Assembly: GCA_025210235.1 (NCBI GenBank)
Contig: JAOASG010000056.1
Span: 1-64,000, forward strand
From: Vallitalea sp.
GTDB taxonomy: Bacteria; Bacillota; Clostridia; Lachnospirales; Vallitaleaceae
DNA length: 64,000 nucleotides
Direction: 5' to 3'
The notes beneath the pieces were generated by a model that saw nothing but the letters and a program-made list of their open reading frames with translations, searched no databases and was not told the origin of the DNA. The translations under genes and the position numbers were made by a program. This document shows positions 15,707 to 26,809 of the stretch, piece after piece. Each line of letters starts with the position of its first letter. The first letter of the stretch is position 1.

Positions 15707-16853
15707 CAGGTAATTTTCCTCCTAATGATTTTGGGTTATATTTAAATAAAACTTTGTAAAAACCTTCTAATGTAGTTTTTGCTTCATCTGAATCCACATA
15801 TACTATATTACAATTTGGAAGAGCAACCTCAGCAATTTTTGCTTTTGGTAATATATTGAATTTCTCAATCAATTTACTAGCCTCTACATGATTAGCATTT
15901 ACCCATTCTATAGATGATTTATATTCCGCTAAAAACTTATCTACAATTTCTTTATTGTCTTGTGCAAATTTTTTATTTACAATAATACAACCCATAGCTA
16001 ATTTACTATCATTACTTTCTAATTGTTCCCATTCCTTTGTTAGATTTAAAGCTATTCTAGCATCTTTATTTTTCATTAGTACAGTTGTTACATGTGGTTG
16101 AGGTAATAAAGCTATTGGCACATCGCCTGCTGCAACAGCCGCTGCTAATTCAGAATGTTGTAATTTATAATCTACTTCTACATCTTGTTTAGGATCAATT
16201 TTATTTTGTTCTAATAAATAATTCAGAACATATTCTGGTGTTGCATTTTGTCCACTAGCAAATATCTTTTTCCCTTTTAAATCTTTAATACTATTTACTG
16301 TATCACCAGTCTCTACTATGTATAATACACCAAGAGTATTTACTGCCGCAAGTTGAACTTCTCCTTTAGTCTTATTATAAAGTATAGATGCTAAATTTGT
16401 TGGAACACAAGCAAATTGGACTTCTCCACTTATTACTTTCCCCATTATTTCTTCAGGACTACCCATAATCATAAATTCAGGTTTTAATTCAGATTCTTTG
16501 TTCTCTACTTGTTCCATTAATTTTGCCATGCCCATTCCTGTTGGTCCTTTTAGAGTTGCTACTTTGAATACTTCATTTTGTTTTACTTCACCTTTAGATT
16601 CTTTATCTTCATCTTTGCCTTGATCTTTGCCTTGATCTTTATCTTGCTCTTTGTCTTCATCTGTTCCTTTTTGTGCATCTTTAATAGTATCTTTTCCGTC
16701 TTTAATCATATCTTTTTGTTGCTCTTTTACATCCTCTAGTTGTTGTTTATAAACATCTTCTTCCACCTTGTCCTTTTTTCCACATGCTGTAAAAGATACG
16801 CATAATAAACAAATAGTTAATATTAGTCCTATTCTTTTTGATAAATTCTTCAT
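15681..16853 (-). CDS. NMT1/SsuA-like substrate-binding lipoprotein with a charged linker
   Basis: 390 residues. The signal peptide ends in a lipobox, CVSFTAC (Cys about 24). Residues about 30-92 form an unusually long linker of Lys, Asp, Gln and Glu with tandem KDQG repeats that will space the domain from the membrane. A type 2 periplasmic-binding fold then follows (FKVATLKGPTGMGMAKLME, LKGKKIFASGQNATPEYVLNYLLE, AAVAAGDVPIALLPQPHVT). GPTGMG resembles ligand loops of thiamine-pyrimidine (NMT1/Thi5-like) and sulfonate binders. The ligand is not settled by sequence. Confidence 0.85.
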   Translation of the reverse strand: MKNLSKRIGLILTICLLCVSFTACGKKDKVEEDVYKQQLEDVKEQQKDMIKDGKDTIKDAQKGTDEDKEQDKDQGKDQGKDEDKESKGEVKQNEVFKVATLKGPTGMGMAKLMEQVENKESELKPEFMIMGSPEEIMGKVISGEVQFACVPTNLASILYNKTKGEVQLAAVNTLGVLYIVETGDTVNSIKDLKGKKIFASGQNATPEYVLNYLLEQNKIDPKQDVEVDYKLQHSELAAAVAAGDVPIALLPQPHVTTVLMKNKDARIALNLTKEWEQLESNDSKLAMGCIIVNKKFAQDNKEIVDKFLAEYKSSIEWVNANHVEASKLIEKFNILPKAKIAEVALPNCNIVYVDSDEAKTTLEGFYKVLFKYNPKSLGGKLPDENFYYKK

Positions 16854-16922
16854 AGTTATCCTCCTTTTTTCTTGGATAATTACTAGGTAATTTCCAAACT
16901 CAATACTATTATTGTTAATTAC

Positions 16923-17174
16923 TTAAAATTCTCTTTTTGAAATAGAAGTTTTTACTTGAATATTACTTATTTTTCCTAACTTACCGGTAAGACTATTAAT
17001 ATCATTTATCTCACCTACAACTGTAATACAAATAATAGTAACTTCTTCTTCTGTTAAAGGTAGTCCCATTCTCCCTTTAATAAGATGTTTGTAATTTGCT
17101 ACTACCCTATTAAATTCATTCTGATTTTTTTGTGGTTCTTCTAGTATTGCACTTATAACAGCTACTCTTTTCAA
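16923..17174 (-). CDS. TM1266-family putative iron-only hydrogenase system regulator
   Basis: About 83 residues; the start chosen is the TTG at 17174, eight bases after AGGTG, since the ATG at 17195 has no ribosome site. The sequence RVAVISAILEEPQ ... FNRVVANYKHLIKGRMGLPL ... ITVVGEINDINSLTGKLGKI..VQVKTSISK matches the TM1266 family, a small ferredoxin-like/NikR C-terminal-like fold. The family is usually found next to hydrogenase maturation genes, but its function is unproven. Here it leads an ABC importer operon and sits behind a structured leader. It could sense a cofactor or its precursor; that is inference. Confidence 0.8.
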   Translation of the reverse strand: MKRVAVISAILEEPQKNQNEFNRVVANYKHLIKGRMGLPLTEEEVTIICITVVGEINDINSLTGKLGKISNIQVKTSISKREF

Positions 17175-17214
17175 GTTAATCACACCTTTTTTCATTAAAT
17201 TAATCTTAAAACAT

Positions 17215-17239
17215 AAAAACTTCCCTAAAAAGGGAAGTT
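17215..17239 (-). terminator. Leader terminator upstream of the TM1266-ABC operon
   Basis: On the minus strand AACTTCCCT-TTT-AGGGAAGTT is followed by TTTTT, 41 bases before the TTG start. A strong terminator in front of an operon is a hallmark of attenuation. Confidence 0.85.
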
Positions 17240-17340
17240 AAATTCTTAGCTAAAAGGATATTTATCCTTTAATATCAGTATTTATAACTTCCTTTCAGAT
17301 AAGAAATTAATGAATTATTCTTTTCCGTTAGGGTTTAATT
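17215..17340 (-). ncRNA. Structured leader with terminator/antiterminator, TPP-riboswitch-like architecture
   Basis: Read on the minus strand. P1 is UUAAA (17338-17334)/UUUAA (17242-17238). P2 is UAAC (17330-17327)/GUUA (17288-17285). A P3 arm follows, and a junction, CUGAAA (17298-17293), stands where TPP aptamers have CUGAGA. Then UACUGAU is followed by a hairpin AAAGGAU/AUCCUUU (17270-17253) and UAGCUAAGAA, in the places of CCUGAU, P5 and CAGCGUAGGGA. The GGAAGUUA strand (17292-17285) is perfectly complementary to UAACUUCC (17240-17233), the 5' half of a terminator AACUUCCCU/AGGGAAGUU plus T's. Ligand-stabilised P2 would release the terminator, as in TPP OFF switches. Key TPP bases differ, so it is either a variant or a convergent leader. 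Confidence 0.5.
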
Positions 17341-17446
17341 ATTAATTATATGACTGATAAAAGATCATTTCTAATATCAATCATTAATATTTTACCACTA
17401 ATATTATATTTTTTCAATATTATTATATGGAATATTCAGGGTATCA

Positions 17447-17487
17447 TTTAATATCCATTCGTCTAGGACCGTCTTGTACAGTGTTAT
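17447..17487. repeat. Partial copy of the 1-361 hairpin element (arm)
   Basis: The sequence ATTTAATATCCATTcGtCTA-GACCGTCTTGTACAGT closely matches 261-296 in the right arm of the element at 1-361. Only the arm is present, between the TM1266 leader and the patB-like stop. Confidence 0.7.
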
Positions 17488-17497
17488 TGTTTAATAT

Positions 17498-18679
17498 CTA
17501 AATTAAAGAATAAGCATCTTTCATTCTCTTTAGTACTTTTTCCAATAATAATCTTGAAGTAGCAATATTAACTCTTATAAAACCTTTACCATCTTCACCA
17601 AATGAAGAACCCATATTAACTTGTACATTTGCTTCTTCAAGAAACCATTTTTCAAGTTCCTTTTCAGAAATATTTAGCTTTTCATAATTAATCCATAAAA
17701 GGTAAGTACCTTCCCTTGGCATTACTTCAAATTTAGGCATATATTTTAATATATAATCGCGAACCATTTTATCATTATTATCAATATAGGCACAAACATC
17801 TTTTAACCAATCATCACAATAATTATATCCTGCTTCAATTGCTGCAAGTGAAAAAATATTAGGATTATGTATTCCAATACGGTCAATATCATTAGCCACT
17901 TTCGTACGAATTTCATTATTTGGAATAATCATATATGAAACAATTATTCCTGGCACATTAAATGTTTTTGTTATAGAATTAGCACATATAAGATAATCTT
18001 GTATATCACCTTCGATTTGTAGTATACTAGTGTGAGTTAAATTTTTAGCTAAAAAATTAGCATGTATTTCATCAACAAATAAATAAATCTTATGTTTAAT
18101 ACAAAATGTAGCTAGTTGTTCAATTTCATCTCTTGTCCAAACTCTTCCTGTTGGATTATGAGGATTACATAAAATAAACATTTTTGTGTTTTCATCGACA
18201 ATAGATTCCAATTGTTCAAAATCAATACAAAAATGATCCTCTTTAAACGTCAATGGACTTTCAATAATAACGCGGTTATTTTTAATAATAGCATCACATA
18301 AAGGTGAATATGCAGGTGTATTAATAATTACTTTATCATTAGTTTCTGTAAGGCTATTTATACAGATTCCCGCGGCAATATTAATTCTAGAACAAAAAAC
18401 AATCCACTCTTCTGGTATAGTAACACCATTATATTTTTTTATCCAACGTTGAATACTAGTATAAAAAGCGTCATTTAAATCAGTATATCCAAATATTCCA
18501 TTCTCTATTACTTGCGAAAATGCGTCAATAATTGGCTTAGGGGACCTAAAGTCCATATCGGCTACCCCTAAATGAATTAAATCATTTCTACCATATTTTT
18601 TTGCCATTGTATCCCACTTTGCACAATTAGTATTCCTTCTATCGATAATTTCATCAAAATCTGTTAAAAATGTAGACAT
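17498..18679 (-). CDS. patB: MalY/PatB-type PLP aminotransferase (probable cystathionine beta-lyase)
   Basis: 393 residues, fold-type I PLP enzyme. The PLP Lys is K238 in SITKTFNVPG; D203 (VDEIHANF) contacts the pyridine N; NPHNPTGRVWT is the substrate region. The N-terminus NCAKWDTMAKKYG..DLIHLGVADMDF is diagnostic of the PatB/MalY group, C-S lyases releasing homocysteine or H2S, pyruvate and ammonia. It is downstream of an M20 amidohydrolase gene in the same direction with a 77-base gap that carries a family-2 repeat. Together they may remove acyl groups and cleave C-S bonds of cysteine conjugates; this pairing is inference. Confidence 0.88.
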   Translation of the reverse strand: MSTFLTDFDEIIDRRNTNCAKWDTMAKKYGRNDLIHLGVADMDFRSPKPIIDAFSQVIENGIFGYTDLNDAFYTSIQRWIKKYNGVTIPEEWIVFCSRINIAAGICINSLTETNDKVIINTPAYSPLCDAIIKNNRVIIESPLTFKEDHFCIDFEQLESIVDENTKMFILCNPHNPTGRVWTRDEIEQLATFCIKHKIYLFVDEIHANFLAKNLTHTSILQIEGDIQDYLICANSITKTFNVPGIIVSYMIIPNNEIRTKVANDIDRIGIHNPNIFSLAAIEAGYNYCDDWLKDVCAYIDNNDKMVRDYILKYMPKFEVMPREGTYLLWINYEKLNISEKELEKWFLEEANVQVNMGSSFGEDGKGFIRVNIATSRLLLEKVLKRMKDAYSLI

Positions 18680-18709
18680 ATTATTTATTCCTTTCTTTGT
18701 ATTTATAAA

Positions 18710-18747
18710 GTAATTGCAAAACTACATTCAGTTGATTCTTTAATACA
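18710..18747. repeat. Half copy of repeat family 2
   Basis: 38 bases, beginning GTAATTGC-AAACTACATT, match 6732-6769 with three mismatches. It occupies the intergenic gap of the M20-patB unit. The second, complementary half of the hairpin is missing. Confidence 0.6.
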
Positions 18748-18756
18748 CTCAATTAA

Positions 18757-19911
18757 CTAATTAGATAATGCCTCTAATGCATATTGTGCATATAGCTTAC
18801 TACCAAGTTCTAATGCCTTTTCATCTATTTGAAAACATTCATGATGAAGAGGATAATATGTATCTGGCGTTCCGTCCCATACGCCCAAAAAAGCAAGAAC
18901 CCCTGGAACTTTTTCTAAGTAACGTGAAAAATCTTCTGAAGTTGTGATTTGAGGCTTAGTACAAAGAGCTTGTTCATCTGCGATTTTGATAACTGCATTT
19001 TTAGCAATTTCGCTACAACATTCATCGTTAATTACAGGCAGAAGAGACTTTTTATAGTCAAGTTCTGCTGTTGTATTATACATCTGCGCAGTATTCGTAG
19101 AAATTCTAAGCAACGCTTCCTTAAAATAATCCTTTAAATCAGAATTAAAATATCTTAGATTACCAGATAAAACTGCTTCTGACGCTAAAATATTTCTCTT
19201 AACTCCAGAGTTAAATTCACCTACAGTTATAACTACAGCGTCCAAAGGATTAATTTCACGAGATACAATCTCTTGTAAATTAACTACAAGGTTAGCTCCT
19301 ACCAAAAGAGCATCTGTGCCTAAGTGAGGCATAGCTCCATGTCCTCCACTTCCTGTTATTGTTATAGTAAAATCATCAACACCCGCCATTCGTGGACCAC
19401 TTTCAACAGATATTTTTCCTGTTGGAAGATCAGTCATTACATGAATAGCAAAAATAGAATCTACATTATCTAAAAATCCACTTGCAATTATTTCTTTAGT
19501 AGCTTCACTAGTTTCTTCAGCAGGCTGAAAAATTACTTTTATACATCCATTAATATCTTCTTTATTTTCATTAAGAATTTTAACTGCCCCAAGTAACATA
19601 GCAGTATGAGCATCGTGTCCACATGCATGCATTACACCACTATTTTTAGATTTATAACTAACTTCATTTTTTTCTTTTATAGGAAGTGCGTCAATATCAG
19701 CTCGTAAAGCAACAGTCTTTCCTTTTTTACCTTGAATTGTTGCAACAACTCCTGTTTCACAAATAGTATAGTAAGGAACACCAATAGCTTCTAATTCTTT
19801 AATAATCCTTTTACTAGTATTAAACTCTTTTAAGCTTAACTCTGGATTTTGGTGAAAATAACGTCTAAGATTTGTTACATATTCTCCGAGTTCAAAAGAT
19901 AAATCTTTCAA
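18757..19911 (-). CDS. M20-family amidohydrolase (hippurate hydrolase/N-acyl amino acid type)
   Basis: 384 residues. Metal ligands are in HACGHDAHTAMLLGA (about residues 95-109), VIFQPAEETSEA (Glu pair) and HHECFQIDE near the C-terminus; GSGGHGAMPHLGTDAL marks the dimerisation/lid domain. It hydrolyses N-acyl amino acids or related amides in the cytoplasm. The start is TTG at 19911, preceded by AAAGGAGATG. It precedes the patB-like gene, suggesting use of S-conjugates or N-acetylated substrates. NAC-diaminopimelate deacetylase is an alternative within the family. Confidence 0.88.
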   Translation of the reverse strand: MKDLSFELGEYVTNLRRYFHQNPELSLKEFNTSKRIIKELEAIGVPYYTICETGVVATIQGKKGKTVALRADIDALPIKEKNEVSYKSKNSGVMHACGHDAHTAMLLGAVKILNENKEDINGCIKVIFQPAEETSEATKEIIASGFLDNVDSIFAIHVMTDLPTGKISVESGPRMAGVDDFTITITGSGGHGAMPHLGTDALLVGANLVVNLQEIVSREINPLDAVVITVGEFNSGVKRNILASEAVLSGNLRYFNSDLKDYFKEALLRISTNTAQMYNTTAELDYKKSLLPVINDECCSEIAKNAVIKIADEQALCTKPQITTSEDFSRYLEKVPGVLAFLGVWDGTPDTYYPLHHECFQIDEKALELGSKLYAQYALEALSN

Positions 19912-19995
19912 TATTACATCTCCTTTAATCTGTTAATAATCGTATAATTAAGCTTGCGTTGACTTTTATTAGTATAATTATACATTAAAAATGAT

Positions 19996-23148
<3,153 letters not shown>

Positions 23149-23161
23149 CTAAACTCCTATC

Positions 23162-23190
23162 AATATAAATATTTTAATTCTGAATATCAA
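23162..23190 (-). promoter_or_regulatory. Predicted lacZ promoter
   Basis: On the minus strand: TTGATA (23185-23190), 17-base spacer, TATATT (23162-23167), about 70 bases from the ATG. Confidence 0.5.
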
Positions 23191-23282
23191 AATATTAAAC
23201 TTGATCAATTAAATCATGTCTTTTCATGTATTTACTCTTAACTTTAATTATAAAAATACCTTTAATTTTGATTATAAAAATC

Positions 23283-23311
23283 TTGACAATAAAGCAAAAT
23301 ATTTTTATAAT
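23283..23311 (+). promoter_or_regulatory. fucI operon promoter
   Basis: A near-consensus sigma-A promoter: TTGACA (23283-23288), 17-base spacer, TATAAT (23306-23311). A LacI-type operator begins one base after the -10. Confidence 0.85.
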
Positions 23312-23329
23312 ATAGTAAACGATTACTAT
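23312..23329. promoter_or_regulatory. LacI-family operator O1
   Basis: ATAGTAAACGATTACTAT, an 18-mer palindrome with one mismatched pair, starts directly after the fucI -10. The CG centre is typical of LacI-family sites. The likely ligand is the regulator encoded at 26810. Confidence 0.8.
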
Positions 23330-23403
23330 GTTGGGGCTACTTGGGGTAGTAATAATTATTAAATATTTGTTATATTTATTTATTGTAGTAATTATATAAG
23401 CCT

Positions 23404-23421
23404 ATAGTAAACGTTTACTAT
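23404..23421. promoter_or_regulatory. LacI-family operator O2
   Basis: ATAGTAAACGTTTACTAT is a perfect 18-bp palindrome, 92 bp centre to centre from O1 and 20 bases upstream of the fucI Shine-Dalgarno. Two sites at this distance allow repression by looping. Confidence 0.85.
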
Positions 23422-23454
23422 TATTATAGTAAAACAAAATAGGAGGAATAAACT

Positions 23455-25248
23455 ATGAAAAAAGGATTTAGGCTTAATGGTAATTTACCAAAAGTAGGTA
23501 TTAGACCAATAATTGATGGAAGAAGAAAAGGTGTCCGTGAATCTCTTGAAGATCAAACAATGGATATGGCAAAAAAAGCAGCTAAATTTATTGAAGAAAA
23601 TATTCATCATCCTAGTGGTGAACCTGTAGAATGTGTTATCGCAGATACAACTATTGGTGGTGTTGCTGAGGCTACTAGATGTGAAGAAAAATTCCAAAGA
23701 GAAGGTGTTGGAGTTTCTCTTTCTGTAACTCCTTGCTGGTGTTATGGTACAGAAACAATAGATATGAATGGTATAAGACCAAAAGCAATTTGGGGATTTA
23801 ATGGAACAGAAAGACCAGGTGCTGTATATCTTGCAGCTGCAGTTGCAGGACATGATCAAATGGGATTACCTGTATTTAGTATTTATGGAAAAGATGTACA
23901 AGATGCTGGTGATAAAACAATTCCTGAAGACGTTAAAGACAAAATATTATTATTCGTTAGAGCTGGTATTGCTGTAGCAAGTTTACAAGGACAATCATAT
24001 TTATCTGTAGGTTCTGTTTCAATGGGAATCGCAGGTTCTGTAGTAGATCCTAATTTCTTTAATGATTATCTAGGAATGCGTAATGAATATGTAGATATGT
24101 GTGAAATTTCAAGACGTATAGAAGAAGGTATTTATGACCACGAAGAATATGAAAAAGCTTTAGCTTGGGTAAAAGCAAACTGTACTGAAGGTCCTGATTA
24201 CAATGATGATGATAATAAATGGTCAAGAGATAGATTAGATTCAGATTGGGAATTTGTTGTTAAAATGACATTAATCTTTAGAGATTTAATGGTTGGAAAT
24301 GAACGTTTAAAAGAACTTGGATTTGGTGAAGAAGCTGAAGGTCATAATGCAATTGCTGCTGGTTTCCAAGGTCAAAGACAATGGACTGATTATAGACCAA
24401 ATGGTGATTTTACAGAAACTGTACTAAATACATCTTTTGACTGGAATGGTATTAGAGAGCCATTTGTAGTGGCAACAGAAAATGACAGTCTTAATGGTGT
24501 TGCAATGTTATTTGGTCATATGTTAACAGGAACTGCTCAAATATTCTCAGATGTAAGAACTTACTGGAGTCCTGAATCAGTTGAGCGTGTAACAGGTTAT
24601 AAATTAGAAGGAATGGCAGAAAATGGTATTATTCACTTAATTAATAGTGGTTCTACAACTCTTGATGGAACTGGTCAACATACAGATAAAAACGGTCAAC
24701 CAGTTATGAAACAATTCTGGGATATTACTGAAGAAGAAACTTCAAAATGCCTTGAAGCAACTGAATTTTGTCCAGCAAATGCAGGTTATTTTAGAGGTGG
24801 CGGATTCTCATCAAGATTTGTAACAAAAGGTGGTATGCCTGTTACAATGTCAAGAGTAAATATTATTAAAGGCTTAGGTCCTGTACTTCAAATCGCAGAA
24901 GGATATACTGTTGATTTACCAAAAGAAGCACATGATATTTTAGATAATAGAACTGACCCATCATGGCCAACAACTTGGTTTGCACCTAAGTTAACTGGAG
25001 AAGGAGCATTCAAAGATGTTTATTCTGTTATGAATACTTGGGGAGCTAATCATGGAGCAATTAGTTACGGTCATATTGGCGATCAATTAATTACATTAGC
25101 ATCTATGTTACGTATACCTGTAGCAATGCATAATGTTGAAGATGAAAGAATATTTAGACCAAAAGCTTGGAGTTCATATGGAACTAATGATCTTGAAGGT
25201 GCTGATTATAGAGCATGTACAACATTTGGTCCATTATATAAAAAATAA
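23455..25248 (+). CDS. fucI: L-fucose isomerase
   Basis: 597 residues, the normal FucI length. It converts L-fucose to L-fuculose (also D-arabinose to D-ribulose), Mn2+ dependent and cytoplasmic. Recognisable segments are [18 protein letters not shown] at the N-terminus, [66 protein letters not shown] with the catalytic Glu/Asp and metal ligands, and a C-terminal [20 protein letters not shown] is nine bases before the ATG. First gene of an operon with the FGGY kinase, under the double LacI-type operator. Confidence 0.96.
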   Translation: MKKGFRLNGNLPKVGIRPIIDGRRKGVRESLEDQTMDMAKKAAKFIEENIHHPSGEPVECVIADTTIGGVAEATRCEEKFQREGVGVSLSVTPCWCYGTETIDMNGIRPKAIWGFNGTERPGAVYLAAAVAGHDQMGLPVFSIYGKDVQDAGDKTIPEDVKDKILLFVRAGIAVASLQGQSYLSVGSVSMGIAGSVVDPNFFNDYLGMRNEYVDMCEISRRIEEGIYDHEEYEKALAWVKANCTEGPDYNDDDNKWSRDRLDSDWEFVVKMTLIFRDLMVGNERLKELGFGEEAEGHNAIAAGFQGQRQWTDYRPNGDFTETVLNTSFDWNGIREPFVVATENDSLNGVAMLFGHMLTGTAQIFSDVRTYWSPESVERVTGYKLEGMAENGIIHLINSGSTTLDGTGQHTDKNGQPVMKQFWDITEEETSKCLEATEFCPANAGYFRGGGFSSRFVTKGGMPVTMSRVNIIKGLGPVLQIAEGYTVDLPKEAHDILDNRTDPSWPTTWFAPKLTGEGAFKDVYSVMNTWGANHGAISYGHIGDQLITLASMLRIPVAMHNVEDERIFRPKAWSSYGTNDLEGADYRACTTFGPLYKK

Positions 25249-25317
25249 AATTTAAAATAATCAAGGTAATTACAAAAGAAATTACCTAAATAACCATTAA
25301 GAAAGGTGTTGTGTAAT

Positions 25318-26700
25318 ATGTCAAGTACACAAGTTTTAGCCTTTGACCTTGGAGCAAGTAATGGCAGAGCCATTGTTGGTGACTATTCTGAAGGCAAAAT
25401 AAAATTACATGAAGTGCATAGATTCAGTAACGATCCTGTAAAATTAAATAATTACATCTATTGGGATTTTCCTAGATTATTCCACGAACTTAAAACCTCT
25501 CTAGTAAAAGCCAAAAATCAAGGATTTAATATTCAAAGTGTTGGAATTGATACTTGGGGAGTTGATTACGGCTTAATTGATGAAGATGGAGAACTTATTG
25601 GAAACCCTGTTCATTATAGAGACGAACGAGCAATAAAAGGTATGAATAAATTACTAGCTACATATGATAAACAAGATTTAAAGAAAAGAACAGGTATGGA
25701 TTGCGTTAGTTATAATACTGTAAATCAATTAATTAATGACAAACAATTAAAAAAGGCTAAAGTACAATCAATGCTTAATATGCCAGATCTTTTTAACTAT
25801 TTCTTAACTGGTAAAATGGCTTCTGAATTTAGTATGGTGACAACTACACAACTTTATAACTATGAGACTAATGATTGGAATAAGGAATTCATTTCTGAGC
25901 TTAGTCTAGATAATTCAATTTTTAATACAATAATTCCATCAGGTACTATTGTCGGAAATGTAAAAGAAGATATTCTTAATGAATTAAAAATTAATCCTTT
26001 AAAAGTTGTTTCAGTCACAAGCCATGACACAGCTTCAGCAGTAAGAGCTATTCCTACTGATGAAGAAGATATTTTATTTATTGCTACAGGAACTTGGATA
26101 ATTGTTGGTTCAAAACAAAAAACTATGACTATGAATCAAAAAGTTATGGACTATGATTTGACTAATGAAGGTGGAAAATATCCAAACGTTAATTTACTTA
26201 AAAATCATGTAGGTTTATGGATGTTACAAGAATCTAAAAGATATTGGGAAAAAGAAGGAATTGAAATAGGCTTCGGCGATATGGTAGAACAAGGTAAAAA
26301 AGCAATAATTGATTCTTATATTAATATAAGTGATCCAAGATTTTTTGAACCTGGTAATATGCCAAAGAAAGTGTTTGATTACTGCAAGGAAACCTCACAA
26401 AAAACACCAACAACAATTGGTGAGACAGTTCGAATAATTGAACAAAGCTTAGCAAAACAGATTGCGCAAACTTTATTCGAAATAGAACAAGCTGTTGATA
26501 AAAAATATGATGCTGTTCATATTTTCGGTGGTGGTGTACAGGACAGCTTATTATGTGAACTAATAGAATTTTATTCTAAAAAGAAAGTAATTATTGGTGC
26601 AAAAGAAGCAACTACCTTTGGTAATGTTATTGATCAATTTATTGCCCTTAGTACTTTTAAAGAATCCGATCGTATTAATGTATTAAAAGCATCATTATAA
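25318..26700 (+). CDS. FGGY carbohydrate kinase, rhamnulokinase/fuculokinase type
   Basis: 461 residues from the ATG at 25318 (GAAAGG at 25301). The N-terminal FDLGASNGRAIVGD phosphate loop, SVGIDTWGVDYGLID with the catalytic Asp, NPVHYRDERA and C-terminal IFGGGVQDSLLCELI are typical of RhaB-like kinases. It follows fucI by 70 bases, so it probably phosphorylates L-fuculose even though its sequence type is closer to rhamnulokinase; no rhaA or rhaD is nearby. The fuculose-1-phosphate aldolase needed next is not in the window. Confidence 0.88.
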   Translation: MSSTQVLAFDLGASNGRAIVGDYSEGKIKLHEVHRFSNDPVKLNNYIYWDFPRLFHELKTSLVKAKNQGFNIQSVGIDTWGVDYGLIDEDGELIGNPVHYRDERAIKGMNKLLATYDKQDLKKRTGMDCVSYNTVNQLINDKQLKKAKVQSMLNMPDLFNYFLTGKMASEFSMVTTTQLYNYETNDWNKEFISELSLDNSIFNTIIPSGTIVGNVKEDILNELKINPLKVVSVTSHDTASAVRAIPTDEEDILFIATGTWIIVGSKQKTMTMNQKVMDYDLTNEGGKYPNVNLLKNHVGLWMLQESKRYWEKEGIEIGFGDMVEQGKKAIIDSYINISDPRFFEPGNMPKKVFDYCKETSQKTPTTIGETVRIIEQSLAKQIAQTLFEIEQAVDKKYDAVHIFGGGVQDSLLCELIEFYSKKKVIIGAKEATTFGNVIDQFIALSTFKESDRINVLKASL

Positions 26701-26708
26701 TAATTTAG

Positions 26709-26741
26709 GCCACTGAAAAAATTTTTCAGTGGCTTAAATTT
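26709..26741 (+). terminator. Terminator of the fucI operon
   Basis: GCCACTGAAAAA/TTTTTCAGTGGC is a perfect 12-bp stem followed by TTAAATTTAA, nine bases after the kinase stop. Confidence 0.85.
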
Positions 26742-26809
26742 AATATTTCACTACATAAAATCTACTTTTTATGCTATAATTTAACAAACAATTACCATGG
26801 AGGATTATC

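Noticed and set aside
16618-16660. CRISPR-like short repeats (TTGATCTTTGCC)
   Set aside because: They are in-frame tandem codons of a protein linker, with no spacers.
23485-23859. Long minus-strand frame inside fucI
   Set aside because: Cys/Ser-rich shadow of a strongly conserved gene on the + strand.
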